A program made the translations under genes and the position numbers. Positions 29,650 through 39,553 of a stretch of DNA of 64,000 bases are shown here, one piece after another (position 1 is the stretch's first letter; every line of letters begins with the position of its first letter). This DNA is from Phaeospirillum tilakii. GTDB lineage: Bacteria > Pseudomonadota > Alphaproteobacteria > Rhodospirillales > Magnetospirillaceae. The notes under the pieces are model-generated. The model saw nothing but the letters and a program-made list of their open reading frames with translations. It was not told the origin of the DNA and ran no database searches. The stretch is from positions 1 to 64,000 of the forward strand of contig NZ_JBHUIY010000006.1 in assembly GCF_042683125.1 (NCBI RefSeq), given 5' to 3'.

Positions 29650-30330
29650 TTAACGCGTGATCCTGAGCAGCGACCGCAACCGACCGCAGGTCTCGGCATC
29701 GGCCGCGCCGTTAAGCAACCAGGGCCGAAAATGGCGCTGGAACGCCACCAGCGCGGCGGTCGGCTCGCTGACGTCGTAACCGTAATGGGCCAGCCCGGCC
29801 AGGATCACCGCCAGCGGCGGCGGCTCGACCGGCTCGCCGCACGGCCACAGGCCGATGCCGTGATGCTCGGCCAGGTCCTGCCAGGGGAACAGCTCGCCCG
29901 GATCCTCCTTGCGGGTGGGGGCGATGTCGGCATGGGCCACCACGTTGCGCGGCGGGATCGGATGGCGGGCCAGGATGCCCTGAACCAGCGGCACCAGCGC
30001 GACCAACTGGGCGTCGGTGAAGGGCCGGTAGCCGAATTCGTGGCCGGGATTGACCAGTTCGATCCCGATCGAGCGCGAATTGATGTCGGTCTCGCCCCGC
30101 CACCACGCCTGCCCGGCATGCCACGCCCGGCGGTCCTCATCGACCAGCGCCTCGATCCGCCCGTCCTCGTCGATCAGGTAATGGGCGCTGACCTTGGCCT
30201 CGGGATCGGTCATGCGGGCGCGGGCGTGATCGGCGGTCGGCATCCCGGTGTAATGCAGCACCAGCATGTCGACCGGCCCGCCCCGGCGCGGTTCGTGGTT
30301 GGGCGAGGGCAGCGGCTCGATCGCGATCAT
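29650..30330 (-). CDS. AmpD-type N-acetylmuramoyl-L-alanine amidase with C-terminal PG-binding region
   Basis: ATG 30330 gives 226 residues. It is a zinc amidase_2 fold with H26 (LHYTG), H133 (VVAHADIAP) and D143 (KEDPG) as metal ligands, all present. The enzyme cleaves the lactyl-amide bond between muramic acid and peptide; AmpD-like forms recycle cell wall in the cytoplasm, and no signal peptide is seen here. The C-terminal 60 residues resemble a peptidoglycan-binding helical domain (VAFQRHFRP). It overlaps the eamA-type gene by 4 nt, so the two are coupled. Confidence 0.87.
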   Translation of the reverse strand: MIAIEPLPSPNHEPRRGGPVDMLVLHYTGMPTADHARARMTDPEAKVSAHYLIDEDGRIEALVDEDRRAWHAGQAWWRGETDINSRSIGIELVNPGHEFGYRPFTDAQLVALVPLVQGILARHPIPPRNVVAHADIAPTRKEDPGELFPWQDLAEHHGIGLWPCGEPVEPPPLAVILAGLAHYGYDVSEPTAALVAFQRHFRPWLLNGAADAETCGRLRSLLRITR

Positions 30331-31196
30331 GATTTCCCCCGGGCGGATCCGGTCCAGAGTTGCACCACCGCCACCCCGGCGACGGTCAGCACGCCCCCGG
30401 CCAGCTTGTGCCAGGTCAGCGGCTCGCCCAGCAGCAGCACGCCGCCGGTGATGCCGACCGCCGGCCCGAGCAGGGTGTAGGGCACCACCTTGTTGAGGGC
30501 ATGGCGGCGCACCAGCCAGTACCACAGCGAATAGGCCACCAGCGAGGCGCCGACGACGATATAGGCCAGCCCGGCCCAGCCGCGCCAGTCGGTGGCGGCC
30601 AGCGCCGCCGCCTGATCCTGCTCGACCAGCGCCGACAGAATCAGCAGCAGCGGCGCGGCGACCAGCGCCATCCCGCCATTGAGGGCAAGTGGATCGATCG
30701 GCCCGATCCGCTTGACCACCAGATTGGACAGCGCCCAGCACAGGGTGCTGACCGCCATCACCAGCAGCGGCCCGATCCCTTGGGCATGGGGCTCGCCCGC
30801 CAGCAGCGCCACCCCGGCGAAGGCCAGCCCCAGCCCGGCCCCCCGCCGCCAGCCCAACGGCTCGCGATAGGCCACCCAGGCGACCAGGGCGCTGAACGGG
30901 ATCGACAATTGCACCGCGACGGTGGCGGCGGCGGCGTCCATCCCACGCACGGCAAGGAACAGCAGCCCGAAATGGCCAACGCCCAACACCAGCGCCAGCA
31001 GCGCCACCAACCGCCATTGCCCCCGCTTCGGCCGCACCCACGGCAACAGCAGCGCGGCAACGATGACGAAGCGAATGCCGGTCAACAGAAACGGAGGCAG
31101 GGTGGCGACGGCCGCCTTGATCGCGACCATGTTGCCGCCCCACAGCGCCGAGACGGCGATCGCGGCGAGGATCTCGATCGGCGCCAGCCGCCCCAT
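30327..31196 (-). CDS. EamA-family (DMT superfamily) transporter
   Basis: ATG 31196 gives 289 residues with ten predicted membrane segments in two EamA repeats. The first opens ILAAIAVSALWGGNMVAIK and the second begins near WALSNLVVKRIGP. Members move amino acids or other metabolites; no substrate can be assigned. The last 4 bases overlap the amidase start. A longer frame to 31235 enters the repeat region and is not used. Confidence 0.85.
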   Translation of the reverse strand: MGRLAPIEILAAIAVSALWGGNMVAIKAAVATLPPFLLTGIRFVIVAALLLPWVRPKRGQWRLVALLALVLGVGHFGLLFLAVRGMDAAAATVAVQLSIPFSALVAWVAYREPLGWRRGAGLGLAFAGVALLAGEPHAQGIGPLLVMAVSTLCWALSNLVVKRIGPIDPLALNGGMALVAAPLLLILSALVEQDQAAALAATDWRGWAGLAYIVVGASLVAYSLWYWLVRRHALNKVVPYTLLGPAVGITGGVLLLGEPLTWHKLAGGVLTVAGVAVVQLWTGSARGKS

Positions 31197-31231
31197 CACC
31201 CCGCCCGCCCCACGAAGGAGGGGACAGGGAT

Positions 31232-31274
31232 CCAAGGGCCCCCGGCCCTTGGCGGGTGCGGGCAGCGCCCGCGC
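31232..31274. repeat. Palindromic repeat between the EamA gene and the ABC-F gene
   Basis: CCAAGGGCC-CCC-GGCCCTTGG (31232-31252) then CGGGTGCGGGCAGCGCCCGCG, one arm of the dispersed family. It sits between two minus-strand genes and may end the ABC-F transcript. Confidence 0.6.
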
Positions 31275-31292
31275 GATCCCCCCCGCCCCATT

Positions 31293-33110
31293 TTACTTGC
31301 CCCCCGCCGCCTCGCGCTTGGCTTCAAGCTCAAGCCAGCGATCCTCGGCCGCGCTCAGTTCGCCCCGGGCGAGATCGAGCCGCCCCGCCGCCTCGCTCAG
31401 CCGCTCCGGCTTGCGGCTGTAGAGGGTCGGATCGGCGATCTCGGTTTCCAGTTTGGCGATCTCGACCTCCAGCTCGGCGATCCGCTTCGGCAGCCGTTCC
31501 AATTCCCGGGTCTCGTTGTAGGACAGCCGCACCCGCCCCGGCGCCGAAGCCGGCCTTGCCGCCGCCACCGCCGCCGGCTTGACCGCCGCCGGGGGAGCGA
31601 CCGGCGCCGGCCGCTGGCGCAGATAATCGCTGTAGCCGCCATCATATTCGACCACCTCGCCGTCGCCCTCGACCGCGATCACGCTGGTGACCAGACGGTC
31701 GAGGAAATCGCGGTCGTGGCTGACCAGCAGCAGGGTGCCGTCATAATCCGCCAGCATCTCTTCGAGCAGATCGAGGGTGTCGATGTCGAGATCGTTGGTC
31801 GGCTCGTCGAGGATCAGCAGGTTGGAGGGCTTGGCCAGCAGCTTGGCCAGCAGCAGCCGGTTGCGCTCGCCGCCCGACAGGGCGCGGACCGGGGTGCGGG
31901 CCTGGGCCTCGCTGAACAGGAAGTCCTTCATGTAGCCGACGACGTGGCGGGGGGTGCCGCGCACCCACACCTGATCGCCGCGCCCGTCGGTCAGGGTGTC
32001 CCACACGCTGGCTTCCGGGTCGAGCAGCGAGCGGTGCTGGTCGAAGGTGGCGGTCTCCAGATTGGTGCCAATCCGCACCGTGCCGGCATCGGGGGCGAGC
32101 GCCCCGGTCAGCAGCTTGAGCAGGGTCGATTTGCCGGCGCCGTTGCGGCCGATCAGGCCGACCCGGTCGCCGCGCAGGATCCGGGTCGAGAAATCGCGGC
32201 AGATCACCCGCGCGCCGAACGCCTTGGCGAGATGGCTGGCCTCGATCACCAGCCGCCCCGACAGATCGCCGGATTCGGCCGCCAACTGAACCTGCCGCCC
32301 GGCATCGAGCAGCGCGGTCTTGCGCTCGCCGCGCTCGGCCCGCAGCACCTGCAACGCCCGGACCCGGCCCATGTTGCGCCGCCGCCGCGCGGTGACGCCG
32401 CGGGCCAGCCAGTGCAGTTCCTGGCGCAGCTTGTTCTCGACCCGGGCCAGGGTGGCCTCCTCGGCCGCCAGCACCTCTTCCTGCCATTCGGTGAAGCGGT
32501 TGAAGCCGACCTCGGCCCGGCGCACCACCCCGCGTTCCAGCCACAAAGTCTGCTTCGACACGGTGTCGAGGAAGCGGCGGTCGTGGCTGATCATCACCAC
32601 CGCGCCGGAGAAGGCGGCCAGCCATTGCTCCAGCCACAGGATGGTGGGCAGGTCGAGATGGTTGGTCGGCTCGTCGAGCAGCAGCACATCGGGCTCGCCG
32701 ACCAGGGCGTGGGCCAAGGCGGCGCGGCGGGCCTCGCCGCCCGACAGGGTGGCGGTGTCGCGGTCGCCGCTGAGGCCGACCGCGTCGAGCAGGACCTCGA
32801 CCCGATAGGTCTGGTCGCGCTCGCCCTCGGGCAGGCCGGTGGCGACGTGATCGGCGACGGTCGGGCCGCCGAGGGTCGGCTCCTGGGCCAGCAGGGCGAC
32901 GCGGCAGCCGGGCTGGAGGAAACGCTCGCCGGAATCGGCGAGGATCTCGCCGGCGAACACCTTGAGCAGGGTGGATTTGCCGGAACCGTTGCGACCGACC
33001 AGACAGGTCTTGTCGCCCCGGCCGATGGCGGCGGTGACGCCTTCGAACAGCGGTTTGCCGCCGAAGGTCAGGCGCACGTCGCGCAGGGTGAGCAGAGGGG
33101 GAGGAGCCAT
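31293..33110 (-). CDS. uup: ABC-F family ATPase, Uup-like
   Basis: ATG 33110 with GGGGGAGGAG upstream gives 605 residues. It has two nucleotide-binding domains without membrane parts: Walker A GRNGSGKST (39-47) and GRNGAGKST, signatures LSGGEARR and LSGGERNR, and Walker B LLLDEPTNHLD and LILDEPTNDLD. A C-terminal coiled coil (after about residue 515, with RELERLPKRIAELEVEIAKL) marks the Uup type rather than EttA. ABC-F proteins act on ribosomes or, for Uup, on DNA-related processes. The orthology to Uup is by architecture. Confidence 0.88.
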   Translation of the reverse strand: MAPPPLLTLRDVRLTFGGKPLFEGVTAAIGRGDKTCLVGRNGSGKSTLLKVFAGEILADSGERFLQPGCRVALLAQEPTLGGPTVADHVATGLPEGERDQTYRVEVLLDAVGLSGDRDTATLSGGEARRAALAHALVGEPDVLLLDEPTNHLDLPTILWLEQWLAAFSGAVVMISHDRRFLDTVSKQTLWLERGVVRRAEVGFNRFTEWQEEVLAAEEATLARVENKLRQELHWLARGVTARRRRNMGRVRALQVLRAERGERKTALLDAGRQVQLAAESGDLSGRLVIEASHLAKAFGARVICRDFSTRILRGDRVGLIGRNGAGKSTLLKLLTGALAPDAGTVRIGTNLETATFDQHRSLLDPEASVWDTLTDGRGDQVWVRGTPRHVVGYMKDFLFSEAQARTPVRALSGGERNRLLLAKLLAKPSNLLILDEPTNDLDIDTLDLLEEMLADYDGTLLLVSHDRDFLDRLVTSVIAVEGDGEVVEYDGGYSDYLRQRPAPVAPPAAVKPAAVAAARPASAPGRVRLSYNETRELERLPKRIAELEVEIAKLETEIADPTLYSRKPERLSEAAGRLDLARGELSAAEDRWLELEAKREAAGGK

Positions 33111-33208
33111 GACCGATGGCCTACCATTCCCGGCGGGTGACGTCAAACCCGGCGCCCCGACCCGGCGCGCCTTTGACCGGCTTCATGCCGCGCCCCCGCC
33201 CCTTTCCG

Positions 33209-33985
33209 TCATCCCGAACCGGGGGCCCGCCGCACATTCATCCTGCCATTGACCAGTCCGATCCGAAAACGCGTCACCGTCACGGGCGGAATCAATCCAC
33301 ACTCGATGTTCTGGCGGATGATGTCGCATCCCAAATCAACGTTCCGGTAGACCATGTCTTTGAGATTGGGCGCGATCGTCCCGATATTGTAATTGTACCA
33401 TTTGAGATTCAGCAGCTTTTCAATCAGATCGTCATCGAATCTCTTCCTGATGACCCGGGCCGGGACCCCGCCGACGATGGCATAGGGCTCGACATCGCGC
33501 GTGACCACGGCGCCCGATCCGATGATGGCACCGTCTCCAATCCGCACGCCCCGCATGATGGTCGCCTTGGCGCCAATCCAGACATCGTTGCCAATGACCG
33601 TCGGAGGATTCCGGGTGTGATCCTCCGGGTTATTGATATTTTGATAGAAGGCATTCCGCTCGAATGGCCCGCCGTGACAAAAACTGAACAGATGAGTGGA
33701 CAGAAAATCGGGGGGATGATTGGTCGGACCGATCGTCACATCCCAACCGATTGAGCAATAGCGCCCAATCTCCACATCCCCGGTGATGGTCGCGTTCCGA
33801 CCGATATAAGAGAAAAATCCGATACGCAGCGGGGTGCTGATTTCCCCAGGACCATTAATATTGAAGGGACCCTCGGCTTCGATATATCCACCAAGCCTTA
33901 CCGACGGATCGATCCACAAATTATACTCGGTAGAGCCCTCCCAAACGGTACCGGTAAATATAGCCGACAGATCGACATCGTCCAT
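33209..33985 (-). CDS. Left-handed beta-helix O-acetyltransferase (CatB/Xat type)
   Basis: ATG 33985 gives 258 residues. The hexapeptide repeats run from about residue 45 to 190 (IGFFSYIGRNATITGDVEIG, VIGNDVWIGAKATIMRGVRI and GDGAIIGSGAVVTRDVEPYAIVGG in part). The loop GPTNHPPDF carries the catalytic His expected of this family. Such enzymes acetylate sugars, antibiotics or surface polysaccharides. GC content is visibly lower than in neighbouring genes, which suggests transfer. No glycan locus surrounds it. Confidence 0.82.
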   Translation of the reverse strand: MDDVDLSAIFTGTVWEGSTEYNLWIDPSVRLGGYIEAEGPFNINGPGEISTPLRIGFFSYIGRNATITGDVEIGRYCSIGWDVTIGPTNHPPDFLSTHLFSFCHGGPFERNAFYQNINNPEDHTRNPPTVIGNDVWIGAKATIMRGVRIGDGAIIGSGAVVTRDVEPYAIVGGVPARVIRKRFDDDLIEKLLNLKWYNYNIGTIAPNLKDMVYRNVDLGCDIIRQNIECGLIPPVTVTRFRIGLVNGRMNVRRAPGSG

Positions 33986-34096
33986 TCTTCGCCCCCGGCC
34001 CGCATCGCCCCAGCCAGTGCCGGAGCCGGTGGGAAACCCTGTCATACTCTTCCGCCATCAGCAATACTGCGTATCCCCCCCCGGCGCGGCTTGGGA

Positions 34097-37000
34097 TCAC
34101 CCGTCGAGACGATCGAGCACGGCAACCAGATCCGCCACGGCTTCGGCCAAGGGCTCGACCGGGCCGGGCCGGCCGGCGCGGGCGGCGCGTTCGACCTCGG
34201 CCGCCAGGGCGCCCAACGCCTCGGCGCCGACATTGCCGGCGGTGCCCTTCAGGCTGTGCGCCAGCGCGGCGAGACGGTCGGCCGCGCCCTCGGCGGCGGC
34301 GGCGCGCAGAACGGCCGGGGTATCGCGGTGGCTGGCGACCACGGCGGCGGCGAGACGGCGGACGAAGTCACGGCGCCCGCCATGACGGGCCAGCAGACAG
34401 GCCGGGTCGAAGCCGGGCACGGCGGAGGGCGGGGCGACGTGGCGCAGGATCGCCGCCACCAGGGTGTCGCTCTGCACCGGCTTGACCACCCGCTCGACCA
34501 GCGCGTCGGCCCCGGCGGGGCGGGTTTCCTCGCCGAGCGCGTCGGCGGTCAGGCCGATCACCGGCAGGCCGGGGGCGAAGGCGGCGACGGCGCGGGCCAG
34601 ATCGTAGCCATCCATTTCCGGCATGTGCAGGTCGGTCACCACCACGTCAAACGCTCCGGCATCGGCCGCGCGCAGCGCCTCGAGGGCGAGGCGGCCATTG
34701 TCGAAGCAGCTCAGCCGGGCGCCCTCCCCGCTCAGCATGTCCTCCAGCACCAGCCGGTTGACCGGGTTGTCCTCGGCCCCCAGCACCCGCAGCCCGGCGA
34801 GGCGGGCGGTACCGGCGGCGGCGCCCTGGCGGCGGGCCGGTTCGGCCAGCAGCCGGCGTAGCCGGCGCGGGCGCAGCGGCCGTTCCAGCACCACCGCCGC
34901 CTCGCAGCCGGGGACGGTGCCCTCGGCCACCCCGGCGGCGCCGGCATCGGCCAGGATCGCCACCGCGCCGCCCGCCGCCAGCCTGGGCGCGGTGGCGGCG
35001 GCGGTGGCCGGGTCGGCCAAGGCGGCGCGGTCGATCACCACCAGCGCCGCGTCGACCGGCAGCGTCGCCCCCCCGGCCAGCGGCCGCACCACCCCCTCGG
35101 CCAGCGGCCGCGCCGCCGGCAGCGCGGTCAGCATCTGCGCCGTCTCGTCCTCGGGCAGGCCGAGCAGGACGACCGCGCCCTCGGGCCAGGGCGGCGGCGG
35201 CTCGGCCCCGACCAGCGGCAGGGTGACGGTGAAGGTGCTGCCGCCGCCGGGAACGCTGGTGACGGCGATGGCGCCGCCCATCAGCCCGAGCAGGTCATGG
35301 GTGATCGACAGGCCGAGCCCGGTGCCGCCGAAGCGGCGGGTGGTCGAGCCGTCGGCCTGCTCGAACGGCTTGAACAACCGCTCGACCGCCTCGGGGGCGA
35401 TGCCGATCCCGCTGTCGCTGACCGCCAGCACCAGCCGGTCGGCCTCGACCGCCGCCCGCAGCGTCACCGCGCCGCCGGCCGGGGTGAACTTGATCGCGTT
35501 GCTGAGCAGGTTGACCAGCACCTGCCGCAGCCGGTTGGGATCGCCCAGGCAGCGCGCCGGCAGATCGGGGGCCTCGTGCACGGTGAAATGCACCCCCTTG
35601 TCGCCGGCCCGCAGCGCCAGCATCTCGACCGCGCGGTCGATCACCTCGCCCAGATCGAGCGAAATGCGCTCGACCGTCATCTTGCCGGACTCGATCTTCG
35701 AGAAATCGAGCACGTCATCGACCACGTCCTGCAACCCGTGCGCCGCCTCGATGATCCGGCCGCACATCTCGGCCCCGGCGCCGTCGCGGCGCTGGCCGAT
35801 CTGGGCCAGACCGAGGATCGCCGCCAGCGGGGTGCGGATCTCATGGCTCATGTTGGCGAGGAAGGCGCGGCGCACCCCGGCCAGCCGCTCGGCCTCGGCC
35901 AGCGCCGCCTCGCGCGCCCGCTCCGCCGCCTGCCGGGCGGAAATGTCGGTGAAGCTGACCACCGCGCCGACGATCTTCCCCCCCTGCACCATCGGATGGG
36001 ACGAATAGCTGACCGGCAGCGCCCGGCCGTCGGCGGTGCGGAACACCTCGCCCTCGACCCGGCGCACCTCGCCCCCGGTCAGGGTCGCCTCGATCGGACA
36101 GTCGGCCTTGGCATAGGGGGCGCCGTCGCCGTGCCCGTGCAGCAGCACGGCATGGCAGCAGCGGCCGATCAATTGTTCGGGCCGGTAGCCGAGCAGGGCG
36201 CAGCCGCCGGGATTGATGAAGGTGATGGCGCCGGCCGGATCGAGCCCGAACAGACCGTCGGCGGTGGATTCGAGGATCAGCCGCAGCCGCGCCTCGGCGC
36301 TTTCCAGTTCGGCGGTGCGGGCCGCCACCGCCTGTTCCAGTCCCTGGCGGTGCCGTTCCAGCTCGGCCTCGATCGCCTTGCGGGTGGTGATGTCCTGGCA
36401 GAAGGCGGCGAAGCGGCCGGGAGCGATCCGCACCGCCGCCAGCGACACCCACGGCTGGCGCCCGTCGGCGCCGATCAGGCGGTATTCGGCGGCGATCCGT
36501 CCGCTGGCGTTGAGGGCGACCAGATCGCGCAGCGCCCGGGTCCGGTCGCCCTCGGCGACCAGATCGGCGATCGAGCGCCCCGTGAGCGTCGCCGCGTCCC
36601 AGCCCAGCAGCGCCACGGCGGCGGGATTGACTTCGGCCAGCCTGCCGTCGCCGTCGGTAATCAGGATCGCCAGCGGCGAGGCCTCGATGTAGGTGCGGAA
36701 GCGCTCCTCGCTCTGGCGCAGGGCCAGCTCGCTCTGATAGCGCCGGGTGATGTCGCGGCCGATGCCGAGCACCCCGATCACCCGTCCCTCGCCGTCGAGC
36801 ATCGGCGCCTTGATGGTTTCCAGCAGCGCGGTCTGGCCGTCATCGGCGAAGGTGATCCATTCCTCGTTGGCGGTGGGCCGGCCGGCGGCGATCGCCTTGA
36901 GGTCATGGGCGCGGAAGAACTCGGCCTGGGCGCGCGGCAGCAGATCGAAATCGGTGCGGCCGACGATCTCGGCCTCGTCGCGGCCGATGAAGCGGCGGAA

Positions 37001-38506
37001 GGCATGGTTGCAGCTGAGATAGATCCCGCCGACATCCTTCAGCCACACCAGGTCGGGAATGGTGTGGATCAGGGTGGCGAGCAGGCCGCGTTCCTTTTCC
37101 AGCTCGGCCTGGAGCCGCTCGCCGGCGCGGCGGGCGGTGACGTCGTGAAAGGCGACCAGGATGCCGTCGGGCAGGACGATCCGCGACAGTTCGATCGTCC
37201 GCGTCATCCCGTCCTTGCAGGCGATCGGATAATCCTGCGGCCCGGCGGCGGCATCCCCGCCCCCCCGCGCCACGTCGCGCGCGGCGGCCCAGGCGGCCTG
37301 GGCCCGGTCGCGCACCGCCGGATCGGGATAGGCCAGAGTCCACCACGCCTCGAGGGTGACGAGGTCGTCCTCGTCATAGCCGAACACCGCGCGGAAGCGG
37401 GCATTGAGCGTCACCCGCTCGGAGCCGTGCTCGACATAGGCCATCGGCACCGGCGAGCGCAGGAACATGCGGCGGAAGCGGTCCTCGCTCTCGCGCAGGC
37501 GGGCGTTGGTCTGGTCGAGCCGGTCGCGGGCGGCGATCACCTCGGCCACCGGCAGCGGCGGCGGCGCCCCGGCCGGGGCGGTCGCCAGCCAGTCCATCGT
37601 CGCCGACAGCCGCCGCGCCGCGAACAGGCCGACCAGCCCGCCCACCAGCGTCACCAGGGCAACCCCGGCGGCGCAGACCGCCACCACCCCCAGCAGCGAC
37701 CGCCAGTACAAAGCCTGGGGGATCGCCACCGTCGCGGTCCACGGCGCCACCCCGGTGGCAACGGTGAAGCGCACCGCCTCGTCCTCGCCCGTCACCGCCG
37801 CGCCACGGCGAACGATCTCCGCCCCGGCGCTGTCGCCGAGGACGACGCCCCAGCCGGGCGGCAGCCGGATCTGGTCGAGGATCTGCTGGAACGCGGCGGC
37901 CTCGAGGGTGGTCAGCAGGATCGCGGTGACCTTCCCCTGGCGCAGCACCGGCACCGCCACCCCGGTCAGCGGCAGGTTGGCGATCGGGCCGGTGAACAGG
38001 TCTCCCACCTCGGGCCGGCCCTGGCGGCGGGCCTCGACCGCCGCCGACCGCCCGGCCGGCAGCGGCAGCGGCGGCAGCGCCGTGCCGAGCGGAACCCGGG
38101 TGTTGAACAGCATCCGCATCGGCTCGGTGGCGCTGGCCAGCACCACCTGACTGCCGAAGCTGCGGGGGAATTCGCCCGCCTCGCGATACAGCGCCGGCCA
38201 CGAATCCGGCCGGTCGGCGTTGGGCGAGGCGGCCAGCATGGTCAGGGCGCCGATCCGTGCCGACAGATATTGATCGACCGCCGCCGCGACATCCTCGGCC
38301 AGCCCCAGCGCCTGACGCCGGTCCTCGCCCTGGTGATGGAAGAACAGGTCGGCGGACAGCCACAGCGCCAGCGCCACCACCGGCAGCAGGCTGACCACCA
38401 CCAACCGGGTCAGGAAACGCGACAGGCGCATCCCGCCGCCGTTCCGGGGACCGGGCAGCCCGGTCAGGACATCGGGAAACGGCGGCGTCGGCAACATCGT
38501 CGTCAT
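34097..38506 (-). CDS. Large hybrid sensor histidine kinase (Cache-like, multiple PAS, HisKA, HATPase, receivers, HPt)
   Basis: ATG 38506 gives 1469 residues. Order: TM1 (about 30-55), periplasmic sensor with Cache-like layout, TM2 (about 300-325), four to five PAS domains, HisKA with phospho-acceptor His in ANMSHEIRTPLAAIL, and HATPase with NLLSNAIKFTPAGG and GTGLGLSI. Then comes a degenerate receiver lacking the acidic pocket (VVLLGLPEDETAQ), an intact receiver (GAEDNPVN, VVVTDLHMPEMDG, RVVKPVQ) and a C-terminal HPt with AHSLKGTAGNVGA. It can run a whole phosphorelay in one chain. No cognate response regulator is adjacent. Confidence 0.93.
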   Translation of the reverse strand: MTTMLPTPPFPDVLTGLPGPRNGGGMRLSRFLTRLVVVSLLPVVALALWLSADLFFHHQGEDRRQALGLAEDVAAAVDQYLSARIGALTMLAASPNADRPDSWPALYREAGEFPRSFGSQVVLASATEPMRMLFNTRVPLGTALPPLPLPAGRSAAVEARRQGRPEVGDLFTGPIANLPLTGVAVPVLRQGKVTAILLTTLEAAAFQQILDQIRLPPGWGVVLGDSAGAEIVRRGAAVTGEDEAVRFTVATGVAPWTATVAIPQALYWRSLLGVVAVCAAGVALVTLVGGLVGLFAARRLSATMDWLATAPAGAPPPLPVAEVIAARDRLDQTNARLRESEDRFRRMFLRSPVPMAYVEHGSERVTLNARFRAVFGYDEDDLVTLEAWWTLAYPDPAVRDRAQAAWAAARDVARGGGDAAAGPQDYPIACKDGMTRTIELSRIVLPDGILVAFHDVTARRAGERLQAELEKERGLLATLIHTIPDLVWLKDVGGIYLSCNHAFRRFIGRDEAEIVGRTDFDLLPRAQAEFFRAHDLKAIAAGRPTANEEWITFADDGQTALLETIKAPMLDGEGRVIGVLGIGRDITRRYQSELALRQSEERFRTYIEASPLAILITDGDGRLAEVNPAAVALLGWDAATLTGRSIADLVAEGDRTRALRDLVALNASGRIAAEYRLIGADGRQPWVSLAAVRIAPGRFAAFCQDITTRKAIEAELERHRQGLEQAVAARTAELESAEARLRLILESTADGLFGLDPAGAITFINPGGCALLGYRPEQLIGRCCHAVLLHGHGDGAPYAKADCPIEATLTGGEVRRVEGEVFRTADGRALPVSYSSHPMVQGGKIVGAVVSFTDISARQAAERAREAALAEAERLAGVRRAFLANMSHEIRTPLAAILGLAQIGQRRDGAGAEMCGRIIEAAHGLQDVVDDVLDFSKIESGKMTVERISLDLGEVIDRAVEMLALRAGDKGVHFTVHEAPDLPARCLGDPNRLRQVLVNLLSNAIKFTPAGGAVTLRAAVEADRLVLAVSDSGIGIAPEAVERLFKPFEQADGSTTRRFGGTGLGLSITHDLLGLMGGAIAVTSVPGGGSTFTVTLPLVGAEPPPPWPEGAVVLLGLPEDETAQMLTALPAARPLAEGVVRPLAGGATLPVDAALVVIDRAALADPATAAATAPRLAAGGAVAILADAGAAGVAEGTVPGCEAAVVLERPLRPRRLRRLLAEPARRQGAAAGTARLAGLRVLGAEDNPVNRLVLEDMLSGEGARLSCFDNGRLALEALRAADAGAFDVVVTDLHMPEMDGYDLARAVAAFAPGLPVIGLTADALGEETRPAGADALVERVVKPVQSDTLVAAILRHVAPPSAVPGFDPACLLARHGGRRDFVRRLAAAVVASHRDTPAVLRAAAAEGAADRLAALAHSLKGTAGNVGAEALGALAAEVERAARAGRPGPVEPLAEAVADLVAVLDRLDG

Positions 38507-38689
38507 GGTACAGGGGACTCCCCGCCCCCGGCGGGACGGCCGCTGCCGCCCCTGCCCAGGACTATACCAAAGGTAATAGACACAAGGCAGGGCGTCAAGG
38601 CCTGAGACCGGGCAAACACCCGATGACATCCCCGACGGGGGAACAGGAAGGCGACAGGCCCCCCCAACCCGAGGGGAGACGCGGCGCCG

Positions 38690-39463
38690 TCAGGGGGCGA
38701 GGCGGAAGCGCCACGCGCAATACCAGCCTTCGGGATGGGGGTCGGGCGGACAGGCGATGCAACTGCATTCGAGGCGGGGATCGATGGTGTGGGCGAAGCT
38801 GGTATATTCGACCACCCCGGCCGACTTGCAGGGATAATCGGGCAGGCCCTTGCGCCGCCGCGCCGACTGCACCCGGCAGTCGCGCATCCACAGCACCACG
38901 CTGCCGTCGGGCTCGATCTCGATCTCCTGCCGGTTGATCGCGGCGTAAAGGCGGTGGCGCAGCGCCTCGGCCAGCGCCGCCGGGCCGCCCCCCTCCTCCA
39001 GCCCCACCAGCGCCTTGATCCGTGCCGCCTCCAGCGGCGAAAAGGCCGACCAGCAGCCGTCATTGACCGCCTTGGCCGCGTCCATCCCGGCGCGCTGTTC
39101 GACCGCCTGGAACCACACCCCGTCGGCGGCCAGCCAGATCACCGCCAGGGCGCGCAGCAGTTCCTCCCGCTGGGCCGGCGCCAGCCGCAGCAGCGGCTCG
39201 GGCAGGCCGTCCGGGCTGGCGAAGCCCAGCGTCCGCCCCAGTCGGTCGAGCAGGATCGGCAGCAGCCGGTCGCCGGCCTCCTGCTCCATCGCCAGCGCCG
39301 GCTCGATCCCGAACCGCTCGACCGCCCCGGCGAACCACAGGCCGTAATGCACCGCCAGCCGCCGCACCGCGTCGAGCGCCGCCCGCGCCACCGCGTCGGC
39401 CTCCTCGCCGGCGGGAGCGGCATTGTCGGCGGGAACGGGAGCGGCGGGGGAAAGCTGTTGCAT
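38690..39463 (-). CDS. DUF6125-like protein with a conserved cysteine cluster
   Basis: The 257-residue product starts at ATG 39463 after GAGGTG. The N-terminal half is helical; the C-terminal part has DCRVQSARRRKGLPDYPC, then ECSCIACPPD and GWYCAWRF. The Cys spacing (C-x16-C and C-x-C-x2-C) suggests metal or disulfide chemistry and resembles the uncharacterised DUF6125 family, distantly like thiazoline-carboxylate hydrolases. The acidic, Ala-rich start shows no signal peptide. The function is unknown. Confidence 0.65.
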   Translation of the reverse strand: MQQLSPAAPVPADNAAPAGEEADAVARAALDAVRRLAVHYGLWFAGAVERFGIEPALAMEQEAGDRLLPILLDRLGRTLGFASPDGLPEPLLRLAPAQREELLRALAVIWLAADGVWFQAVEQRAGMDAAKAVNDGCWSAFSPLEAARIKALVGLEEGGGPAALAEALRHRLYAAINRQEIEIEPDGSVVLWMRDCRVQSARRRKGLPDYPCKSAGVVEYTSFAHTIDPRLECSCIACPPDPHPEGWYCAWRFRLAP

Positions 39464-39553
39464 CGGTCACCTCGAATGGCTCAACTCCTCCCACGGTAAG
39501 GGAAGGTCGGATGATGCACAACCAGTCAGATGCCCGCGCGGCACGGGGGGCCG

